A stretch of DNA of 11,864 nt from contig SDZP01000075.1 of assembly GCA_004144935.1 (NCBI GenBank), forward strand, positions 1-11,864, written 5' to 3'. Source of the stretch: Caulobacteraceae bacterium. Lineage in GTDB: Bacteria > Pseudomonadota > Alphaproteobacteria > Caulobacterales > Caulobacteraceae. The notes beneath the pieces were generated by a model. It was not told the origin of the DNA. It was given only the letters and a program-made list of their open reading frames with translations, and searched no databases. Below, one piece after another: positions 1 through 5,310 of this stretch (the first letter of the stretch is position 1; every line of letters begins with the position of its first letter). Position numbers and translations under genes: made by a program.

Positions 1-992
1 ATCCGGAAGAAACCCTGGTCGTCGTCGTCTCCAAGACCTTCACCACCCAGGAGACCCTGGCCAACGCCCGGGCCGCCAAGGCCTGGCTGGAGGCCAAGCT
101 CGGGGCCGGCAAGGCCGACAGCCATCTGGCGGCGGTCAGCGCCAATCCGGCCGAGGCCGGGCGGTTCGGCATCGCCGAGGATCGTGTCTTCGCCTTCCGC
201 GACTGGGTCGGCGGCCGGTATTCGGTGTGGTCGGCGGTGGGACTCTCCTGCGCCATCGGGCTCGGCTGGCCGGCGTTTGAGGGCCTGCTGGCCGGGGCGG
301 CGGCGATGGACGAGCATTTCGAGGCTGCCCCGCTGGACGCCAACATGCCGGTGATGCTGGCCCTGGCCCATGTCTTCAACCGCAACGGTCTGGACCGGCC
401 GCTGCGGGCGGTCGTGCCCTACGCCCGGCGGCTGGCGCTGTTCCCGGCCTATCTGCAGCAACTGGAGATGGAATCGAACGGCAAGCGGGTGACGCAGGAC
501 GGGGCGCCGGTGGCGCAGGCGACGGCGGCCTCGGTGTTCGGCGACGCCGGCACCAACGGCCAGCACGCCTTCTTCCAGCTGCTGCACCAGGGGACCGACA
601 TCATCCCGGTCGACTTCATTGCGCTGGCGGAGGACCACGAGGGGCCGCGCGAGCACCGCAACATGCTGCTGGCCAACGCCATCGCCCAGGCCGAGGCGCT
701 GATGATCGGCCAGGAGAATACCAACGAGCCATATCGCCACTTTCCGGGCGACCGACCGTCCAGTTTCATCCTGCTGGAGCGGCTGACGCCGGAGACCCTG
801 GGGGCGCTGATCGCGCTCTATGAACACAAGACCTTCGTCGAGGGGGTGCTGTGGGACATCGACAGTTTCGACCAGTGGGGGGTGGAGCTGGGCAAGGTGC
901 TGGCGGGACGGGTGCTGCGGGAACTGGATGGCGGCGACGGGCCTGCGCATGACCCCTCGACGGCGGCGCTGATCGCCCGGCTGGGGCGGTAG
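1..992 (+). CDS. pgi: Glucose-6-phosphate isomerase, 3' part (5' end outside window)
   Basis: Cytosolic enzyme interconverting glucose-6-phosphate and fructose-6-phosphate. The frame is open from base 3 to the TAG at 990-992, giving about 329 residues of a protein usually near 540, so the N-terminal 40% is missing. Both PGI family signatures are present: one around DWVGGRYSVWS (from base 201) and the C-terminal FDQWGVELGK. By comparison with rabbit PGI, the catalytic Glu of MESNGK is codon 471-473, the His of GTNGQH is codon 564-566, and the Lys ending the second signature is codon 894-896. All key residues in the visible part are intact, and the reading frame upstream of the first visible ATG (225) is clearly PGI (SKTFTTQETL), so 225 is not the start. 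A palindrome follows 18 bases after the stop. The identification is secure; the only limit is the truncation by the window edge. Confidence 0.97.
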   Translation, partial: PEETLVVVVSKTFTTQETLANARAAKAWLEAKLGAGKADSHLAAVSANPAEAGRFGIAEDRVFAFRDWVGGRYSVWSAVGLSCAIGLGWPAFEGLLAGAAAMDEHFEAAPLDANMPVMLALAHVFNRNGLDRPLRAVVPYARRLALFPAYLQQLEMESNGKRVTQDGAPVAQATAASVFGDAGTNGQHAFFQLLHQGTDIIPVDFIALAEDHEGPREHRNMLLANAIAQAEALMIGQENTNEPYRHFPGDRPSSFILLERLTPETLGALIALYEHKTFVEGVLWDIDSFDQWGVELGKVLAGRVLRELDGGDGPAHDPSTAALIARLGR

Positions 993-1010
993 GGTATCGA
1001 AGCGGCGACG

Positions 1011-1056
1011 CTTGGACCGTCTTCCCTCCGGTTCATGGGGAGGGGGTCAGTCCAAG
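1011..1056 (+). terminator. Palindrome downstream of pgi, possible terminator or REP-like unit
   Basis: The outer arms CTTGGAC (1011-1017) and GTCCAAG (1050-1056) are perfect inverted repeats. Inside, CCCTCC (1024-1029) pairs with GGAGGG (1039-1044) around a 9-base loop. It lies 18 bases after the pgi stop, so it could end that transcript, but there is no T run after it. Its C-rich/G-rich inner stem resembles one half of the REP-like element at 1124-1174, so it may instead be a decayed repeat. Confidence 0.45.
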
Positions 1057-1123
1057 TCTGACGGGTGGGCCCGTCGGATGCAGCGCGCCGGTTTCTTGAG
1101 GTTGGCGCCCTATGATCTTCGCG

Positions 1124-1174
1124 CCCCACCCTGGCGCCTTCGGCGCCGGTCCGTCCCCATAAAGGGGAGGGAGG
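1124..1174 (-). repeat. REP-like double-hairpin intergenic element
   Basis: Read on the minus strand this is a C-rich/G-rich hairpin (GGGGA at 1164-1168 with TCCCC at 1154-1158, loop ATAAA), then a GGACCG-like joint, then a GC hairpin (GGCGCC 1133-1138 with GGCGCC 1142-1147, loop TTC on plus) and a GGGTGGGG tail. The same order of parts (C-rich/G-rich stem, GGGACCG, GCCGAAGGCGG stem, TGGTGG tail) appears on the plus strand at the window end, so this is a repeat family rather than a one-off. A 12-base direct repeat flanks it (1098-1109 and 1183-1194). Confidence 0.6.
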
Positions 1175-1186
1175 GGTTCCGAGAGG

Positions 1187-1215
1187 TTGGCGCCTCGCTT
1201 TGTCTCCGCTATAGG
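1187..1215 (+). promoter_or_regulatory. Predicted housekeeping promoter of the his leader and hisSZG
   Basis: TTGGCG (1187-1192) and TATAGG (1210-1215) are separated by exactly 17 bases. The -10 region reads GCTATAGG, close to the Caulobacter sigma-73 -10 element (GCTANAWC). Transcription would begin near 1221-1224, only a few bases before the leader ATG at 1225, so the leader peptide would be leaderless or nearly so. No competing promoter of similar quality is seen between here and hisS. The site is inferred from sequence only. Confidence 0.5.
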
Positions 1216-1224
1216 CCGTCCCCG

Positions 1225-1299
1225 ATGACGCTCCTGCCGCACCATCATGCGCACCACCACACCTTCCCGCACGGGACGGATCGGGTTCGCGCGGCCTAA
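1225..1299 (+). CDS. Histidine-rich leader peptide of the hisSZG operon (attenuator sensor)
   Basis: A 24-codon reading frame from ATG 1225 to TAA 1297-1299. Seven of its 24 residues are histidine: three at 1240-1248, three at 1252-1260 (block HHHAHHH) and one at 1270-1272. Six are within seven codons, far beyond chance for a short intergenic frame, and the next genes are histidyl-tRNA synthetase and two histidine-synthesis genes. E. coli HisL likewise carries seven His codons, so a role in sensing charged tRNA-His by ribosome stalling is the natural reading. There is no ribosome binding site; the predicted promoter puts the RNA 5' end about 1-4 bases before the ATG, as for the leaderless trpL leader of Sinorhizobium. 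The frame is open upstream (to 1012), but that part has no coding character. The role is inferred from composition and position. Confidence 0.75.
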   Translation: MTLLPHHHAHHHTFPHGTDRVRAA

Positions 1300-1308
1300 A
1301 GGCAAGAC

Positions 1309-1353
1309 GCTCCCTCCGCCCCGCCACAAGTGGATGGGGCCTACGCTCCATCC
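1309..1353 (+). promoter_or_regulatory. Competing hairpins between the His leader and hisS (attenuator-like)
   Basis: A strong hairpin is formed by 1332-1340 (GGATGGGGC) and 1345-1353 (GCTCCATCC): nine pairs including one G-T wobble, loop CTAC. Just upstream, 1309-1317 (GCTCCCTCC) differs from the 3' arm by one base and can pair with the same 1332-1340 segment (8 of 9 positions), so the two pairings exclude each other. In turn 1310-1322 can pair imperfectly with 1273-1285, inside the leader coding region just after the last His codon. This is the layered architecture of amino-acid attenuators. No T run follows 1353, so whether it stops transcription or controls hisS translation is not clear, and which state is 'on' cannot be fixed by eye. 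Confidence 0.5.
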
Positions 1354-1380
1354 GGCCAAGACCTTCCGATGGACGCCCCG

Positions 1381-2853
1381 ATGACCGAAGAGACCTTCCG
1401 CCCCGAAGCCCGCGCCCCTCGCGGATTCGCCGACAAGCGCGCCAGCCAGCTGCGCGCCGAGCGGCGGATCGTCGAGCAGGTGTCGGCGGTCTATGAGCGC
1501 TGGGGTTTCGAGCCGCTGGATACGGGGGCGTTCGAATATGCCGATGCGCTGGGCAAGTTCCTGCCCGACAGCGACCGGCCCAACGAAGGCGTCTTCGCCC
1601 TGCAGGACGACGACGAGCAGTGGATGGCCCTGCGCTACGACCTGACCGCGCCGCTGGCCCGGTTCGCGGCGCAGAACTGGGAGACCCTGCCCAAGCCCTA
1701 CCGCCGGTATGCGTTCGGGCCGGTGTGGCGCAACGAGAAGCCGGGGCCGGGGCGGTTCCGCGAGTTCATCCAGTGCGACGCCGATACGGTGGGATCAGAC
1801 CGCCCAGAAGCGGATGCCGAGATTCTCGCCATGGCAGCCCAAGGCTTCAAGAAAGCTGGACTGCTCACCAGTGATTTCCAAATCAAGTTAAGCAGCAGAA
1901 AGCTCCTAGACTCACTTCTAGATGGATTGAAGATTGTTAACAGCCGCCAACGGCTCGCCGTTCTGCGTGCAATAGACAAGCTAGACCGACTTGGAATCGC
2001 TAACGTGGAATGCCTGCTCGGCGATGGACGCCTTGATGAATCCGGAGCCTACACAAAGGGCGCGCGGCTCCCAGCCAGCAAGATCGAAAAGATATCAGAA
2101 TTTCTTTGTGTCCAGAGTAAAACCCCATTGCAAACATTGGATGCTATAGCAAACATTAGAGTCAATAGCTATTCGATGATTGAATCTTTGAGAGATGTCG
2201 AGCGAATATACATGTCTTCAAGAGCGATGGGTGTTTCGGCTTCTAATCTCATAATTGATACAAGCGTAGTGAGGGGTTTGGAATACTATACCGGTGCGGT
2301 TTTTGAAGCTGAGCTAAGAAAGACCGTTGTCGACGAGCGGGGGCAAAGGATTTCCTTTGGCTCCATAGGTGGTGGGGGGCGGTATGACGATCTAGTTTCT
2401 CGATTTACTGGCAAGCCGACGCCGGCGACCGGATTTTCGTTCGGCGTGTCTAGAATGGCGTCCGCATTGCAAGCGGCTGGGAAATTGAGTGGGAAGTCCG
2501 CCGACGCCCCTGTTGTCATTGCCGTTCTGGATGAAGGCTTGATGGCCAAATACCTGCAAATCGCAGCCGAACTCCGATCAGCGAAAATTCCTTGCGAGAT
2601 ATACTTGGGGCGCTCCGGCATGAGACCCCAGATGAAGTATGCCGATCGGAGACAGTCGCCAGCCGTTATTCTCCTTGGAAGTGACGAGCATGACCGAGGC
2701 GAAGTTACGGTGAAGGACCTAGTTTTAGGCTCAATGTTGTCCGCCGACGTGGCTAGCAATGAGCAGTGGCGTCAAGAGCGGCCGGGTCAGTTCACTGTCC
2801 CTCGCAGCGAGATCGTTCCTCTGATCCAGATCATTCGCCGAAGGTCGAAATGA
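1381..2853 (+). CDS. hisS: Histidyl-tRNA synthetase
   Basis: Class II aminoacyl-tRNA synthetase charging tRNA-His in the cytosol. From ATG 1381 it is 490 residues. Visible parts: motif 2 with GRFREFIQCD near residue 125-135 (the REF-QCD form typical of the alphaproteobacterial/eukaryote-like HisRS group), the histidine-binding RGLEYY loop at 298-303, motif 3 GGGGRYD at 330-336 followed by GFSFGVSRM, and a C-terminal anticodon-binding domain from about 377. Start: MTEETFRPEARAPRGF fits the usual N-terminus; ATG 1369 (four residues longer) is an alternative and GTG 1330 falls inside the leader hairpin. Its stop overlaps the hisZ start (ATGA, 2850-2853). Oddity: from about base 1790 base composition falls sharply (22 of 60 G+C in 2101-2160 against 41 of 60 in 1681-1740) while the frame and motifs stay intact, suggesting that about two thirds of the gene was acquired by recombination. 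Confidence 0.96.
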   Translation: MTEETFRPEARAPRGFADKRASQLRAERRIVEQVSAVYERWGFEPLDTGAFEYADALGKFLPDSDRPNEGVFALQDDDEQWMALRYDLTAPLARFAAQNWETLPKPYRRYAFGPVWRNEKPGPGRFREFIQCDADTVGSDRPEADAEILAMAAQGFKKAGLLTSDFQIKLSSRKLLDSLLDGLKIVNSRQRLAVLRAIDKLDRLGIANVECLLGDGRLDESGAYTKGARLPASKIEKISEFLCVQSKTPLQTLDAIANIRVNSYSMIESLRDVERIYMSSRAMGVSASNLIIDTSVVRGLEYYTGAVFEAELRKTVVDERGQRISFGSIGGGGRYDDLVSRFTGKPTPATGFSFGVSRMASALQAAGKLSGKSADAPVVIAVLDEGLMAKYLQIAAELRSAKIPCEIYLGRSGMRPQMKYADRRQSPAVILLGSDEHDRGEVTVKDLVLGSMLSADVASNEQWRQERPGQFTVPRSEIVPLIQIIRRRSK

Positions 2854-3977
2854 GGCTGGAGCGGACTGTTCCGAAAGAGGCTCTGGAAGCGATCCGGGCG
2901 CCCTTCGCCGGGGCCGGAACCCTGCTGGAGACGCCGGTGCTGCAGCCCCTGGCGCTGCTGCTCGACCTGGCCGGCGAGGCGATGCGGCCCCGTCTGTTCG
3001 TGGTCCAGGCCGAGGGCGGGGAGGAGGCGGCGCTGCGGCCCGATTTCACCATCCCTATCGCCCGGGCGCATATCGCCCAATCCCAGCAAGAGGGGGGCGT
3101 CGCCGACGGCCGCTATTGCTACGAGGGCAAGGCGTTCCGGGCGGCGGGCGGCTCGGCGCGGGCCGAGGAGTTCCTGCAGCTGGGCCTGGAGGTCTATGGC
3201 GGCGCCGATGCGGTGGCCGTCGACGCGGAGATCCTCAGCCGGGCCTGGAAGGCGGCGGCGGCCGGCGGGCGAAGCGACCTGACGCTGGTGCTGGGCGATG
3301 TCAGCCTGTTCGCGGCCTTGGTCGAGGACATGGGGCTGGAGCCGGCCCTGGCGGCGCGGCTGAAGCGGGCCTTCAACCGGCCGCGCCTGCTGAGCGCCGA
3401 GTTGAACCCGGTCACCGGGGCGCAGGAAGCGCCACAGAGCCGGCTGGCCGGCCTGCTCGGCGGGCTGGGCGAAAGCGAAGCGGTGGCCCTGCTGGAAGAG
3501 GTCTGGAGCTTGGCCGGCGTGTCGCCGGTCGGCGGCCGGCCGACGGCGGAGATCGCCCGGCGACTGGCCGGCCGGGGCGGCGAGGGGGCGCGGGCGCGGC
3601 TCAGCGAAGACCAGATCGGCCGGGTGCGGGCCTTCCTGTCGATCGAGGATGCGCCGGCCATCGCGCTTGGGGCGCTGGCGGGCCTGGGCGGCGCAAGGCT
3701 TGATGCGCGGCTGGGGGACTGGCGCAGGCGGCTGGCGTTGCTAACCGAGGCCGGCGTGTCGCTGGAGGGGGCCCGGTTCGGGGCCGGTTTCGGGCGGGCC
3801 TTCGGCTACTACGACGGCGCCCTGTTCGAGGTGCGCAGCGCGGCGCTGGGAGCCGATCGGCCGCTGGCGGCCGGCGGGCGCTACGACGGCCTGGTGACCC
3901 GCCTCGGCGGGAAGGCGAGCGGCGCGGCGGGCTGCATGGTCCGGCCGGCCCGGGCTTTTGTGGGAGGCGGGGAATGA
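2850..3977 (+). CDS. hisZ: ATP phosphoribosyltransferase regulatory subunit
   Basis: HisZ is a catalytically inactive HisRS paralogue that binds HisG and is needed for its activity and histidine feedback in the first step of histidine synthesis. The 375-residue protein keeps HisRS-like catalytic-domain landmarks: RPDFTIP at 63-69, a motif-2-like YCYEGKAFRA, EEFLQLGLEVYG, and a motif-3-like GGRYDG at 342-347. It ends soon after this with no anticodon-binding domain, which separates it from true HisRS. The start at 2850 is chosen because MRLERTVPKEAL begins the recognisable protein and overlaps the hisS stop as ATGA; the open frame back to 2766 lies within hisS. Its own stop overlaps the hisG start in the same way. 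GC returns to a high level at once (47 of 60 in 3241-3300). The adjacent hisG supports the assignment over a second hisS. Confidence 0.93.
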   Translation: MRLERTVPKEALEAIRAPFAGAGTLLETPVLQPLALLLDLAGEAMRPRLFVVQAEGGEEAALRPDFTIPIARAHIAQSQQEGGVADGRYCYEGKAFRAAGGSARAEEFLQLGLEVYGGADAVAVDAEILSRAWKAAAAGGRSDLTLVLGDVSLFAALVEDMGLEPALAARLKRAFNRPRLLSAELNPVTGAQEAPQSRLAGLLGGLGESEAVALLEEVWSLAGVSPVGGRPTAEIARRLAGRGGEGARARLSEDQIGRVRAFLSIEDAPAIALGALAGLGGARLDARLGDWRRRLALLTEAGVSLEGARFGAGFGRAFGYYDGALFEVRSAALGADRPLAAGGRYDGLVTRLGGKASGAAGCMVRPARAFVGGGE

Positions 3978-4930
3978 GCGACGTCATTCTGGGGATTCCC
4001 TCCAAGGGTCGGCTGAAGGAACAGGTCGAGGCCTGGCTGGCCGACGCGGGGCTGAAGATCGAGGCCGACGGCGGCGAGCGCGGCTATCGCGCCCGCATCG
4101 TCGGCCTGGACGGCATCGAGGTGCGGCTGATCTCGGCCGGGGAGATCGCCAGGGCTCTGAACAGCGGCGAGGTGCACCTGGGCATCACCGGCGAGGACCT
4201 GCTGCGCGAGCAGGGCGACGATTTTGAGGCGCGGCTGCTGCTGCTGCGGGCGCTCGGCTTCGGGCGGGCCGACCTGGTGGTGGCGACGCCGCAGAGCTGG
4301 CTGGACGTCGAGACCATGGCCGACCTCGAGGAGGTGGCGCACGATCATCTGGCGAGGACGGGACGGCGCCTGCGCGTGGCGACCAAGTACGTCGCCCAGA
4401 CGCGGGCCTTCTTCGCCAGGCACGGGGTGGGCGACTACCGCATCGTCGAATCGGCCGGGGCGACCGAGGGGGCCCCGGCGGCGGGGGCGGCGGAGATCGT
4501 CGTCGACATCACCACCACCGGCGCGACCCTGGCCGCCAACCACCTGGCCATCGTGCGCGACGGGGTGATCCTGAAGAGCCAGGCGCAGCTGGCGGCTGCC
4601 CTGACCGCCGACTGGAGCGGGGCGCGGCTGGAGGTGGCGCGGCGGCTGCTGTCGCTGATCGAGGCCAGGGCCCGCGCCAAGCGTACCCTGACCCTGGTCT
4701 GGCCGGCCGAGCAGGATCTTGCGGCGCGGACCGCAACGGCGGCCTTCGAGGCGCGTGGGGGGCAGGCCCGGGCCTCGGGCCTGCTGATTCCGCGCGGCGA
4801 GCTGGCGGCGGCGGGGGCGGCGCTGGAATCAGCCGGCGTCGGGCCGGTTACCGCAGCGGCGCCGGAATACGTGTTCGCGCCGGAATGTCCGCCATGGGAG
4901 CAATTGCGAGACCTTCTTAGTCAAAACTGA
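3974..4930 (+). CDS. hisG: ATP phosphoribosyltransferase catalytic subunit
   Basis: Condenses ATP with PRPP to phosphoribosyl-ATP, the first committed step of histidine synthesis, in a complex with HisZ. The protein has 318 residues. It opens with the family's N-terminal ILGIPSKGRL, carries LGITGEDLL in the first lobe, and has the PRPP-binding signature at 174-186 (EIVVD then ITTTGATL). HisG proteins that work with HisZ are usually the short form of about 210-230 residues; here roughly 80 further residues (from about 237, LTLVWPAEQD to the end) form a C-terminal extension that may be a diverged regulatory-type domain. The start is fixed by the ATGA overlap with hisZ and by the conserved N-terminus. 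A hairpin with a T run follows 17 bases after the stop. Other his genes are not in the window. Confidence 0.95.
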   Translation: MSDVILGIPSKGRLKEQVEAWLADAGLKIEADGGERGYRARIVGLDGIEVRLISAGEIARALNSGEVHLGITGEDLLREQGDDFEARLLLLRALGFGRADLVVATPQSWLDVETMADLEEVAHDHLARTGRRLRVATKYVAQTRAFFARHGVGDYRIVESAGATEGAPAAGAAEIVVDITTTGATLAANHLAIVRDGVILKSQAQLAAALTADWSGARLEVARRLLSLIEARARAKRTLTLVWPAEQDLAARTATAAFEARGGQARASGLLIPRGELAAAGAALESAGVGPVTAAAPEYVFAPECPPWEQLRDLLSQN

Positions 4931-4940
4931 CTCCACCGCC

Positions 4941-4987
4941 AAAAATGGGGTTGTTTTGACGGCTGCGTCCAATGATCAACCCTTTTT
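4941..4987 (+). terminator. Intrinsic terminator after hisG
   Basis: GGGTTG (4948-4953) pairs with CAACCC (4977-4982), followed at once by TTTTT (4983-4987); AAAAA at 4941-4945 can pair with those Ts. The 23-base loop contains its own small stem, GACG (4958-4961) with CGTC (4966-4969). It begins 10 bases after the hisG TGA, fitting the end of the hisSZG transcript. Confidence 0.6.
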
Positions 4988-5027
4988 GAGCCGTTTTGCC
5001 GCAGTTTCTTGCGCGGCAAGGCGCTCA
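4987..5027. other. Composite hairpin in the hisG downstream gap
   Basis: TTGCCGC (4996-5002) pairs with GCGGCAA (5013-5019) around a 10-base loop, and an outer TGAGC (4987-4991) pairs with GCTCA (5023-5027). On the plus strand no T run follows. It could reinforce the preceding terminator or mark the 5' side of a separate RNA. Confidence 0.35.
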
Positions 5028-5067
5028 GAACCGTTGACGCGGGCAGGGAATTGTTGTCTTTTTGACT

Positions 5068-5199
5068 TGCGAGACAGGGAGGCCGTCAAGAGCTTCCCAT
5101 CTCCGGCGTTTCGGGGAGGAAACGCCCGCTTGGATCGAGTGATCGAGGAAATGTTGGGCCCGTTGCGATTATCCCCCGCAACGGGCCCTTCGTCTTTTT
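5068..5199 (+). ncRNA. Possible small RNA or processed 3' UTR ending in a strong terminator
   Basis: No protein-like frame is credible here, yet the segment is structured. A perfect 8-bp hairpin lies at about 5106-5127 (GGCGTTTC with GAAACGCC, loop GGGGAG, a Shine-Dalgarno-like loop). GATCGAG is repeated with a one-base gap, and the segment ends in a textbook terminator at 5156-5199. Because hisG already has its own terminator upstream, a second strong plus-strand terminator with no gene between suggests an independent transcript. Candidate -35 boxes (TTGACG 5034-5039, TTGACT 5062-5067) lack good -10 partners, so the 5' end is a guess. It does not match 6S, SRP, tmRNA or RNase P RNA as far as I can tell. 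Confidence 0.3.
5156..5199 (+). terminator. Strong intrinsic terminator, plus strand
   Basis: A perfect 12-bp stem, GGGCCCGTTGCG (5156-5167) with CGCAACGGGCCC (5177-5188), loop of nine bases, followed by TTCGTCTTTTT. The T run is on the plus strand, so it ends something transcribed from the hisG side, not the convergent peptidase gene. Confidence 0.8.
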
Positions 5200-5260
5200 G
5201 CGCGTTGGTCACAGGATTCCGACTCTTTCGTCAAAACATTCTCCGTTCAGCGCGCAGAGA

Positions 5261-5287
5261 AAAGGGCGGCCCGGTAGGCCGCCCTTT
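5261..5287 (-). terminator. Terminator of the first M13 peptidase gene
   Basis: A perfect 11-bp stem, AAAGGGCGGCC (5261-5271) with GGCCGCCCTTT (5277-5287), loop CGGTA. It lies 23 bases beyond the stop codon of the minus-strand gene; on that strand the stem is followed by TCTCT after a TTT end. The A-rich other flank means it may also work weakly in the plus direction. Confidence 0.75.
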
Positions 5288-5310
5288 CCGGTCTCACACC
5301 GTTGCGGACA

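Noticed and set aside
1012..1224. The part of the 95-codon frame upstream of the His leader
   Set aside because: It crosses palindromes, the repeat and the predicted promoter and has no protein-like features; only the last 24 codons are kept as the leader.
1212..1298. Seven-base pairing TAGGCCG (1212-1218) with CGGCCTA (1292-1298) and CCGTCCC (1216-1222) with GGGACGG (1273-1279) enclosing the leader
   Set aside because: The 5' arms overlap the predicted -10 and start region, so they would not be in the RNA if the promoter call is right. They would matter if transcription starts further upstream.
1330..1380. GTG 1330 as start of hisS
   Set aside because: It would put the first codons inside the leader hairpin and adds 17 residues without family likeness; ATG 1381 or 1369 fits the conserved N-terminus.
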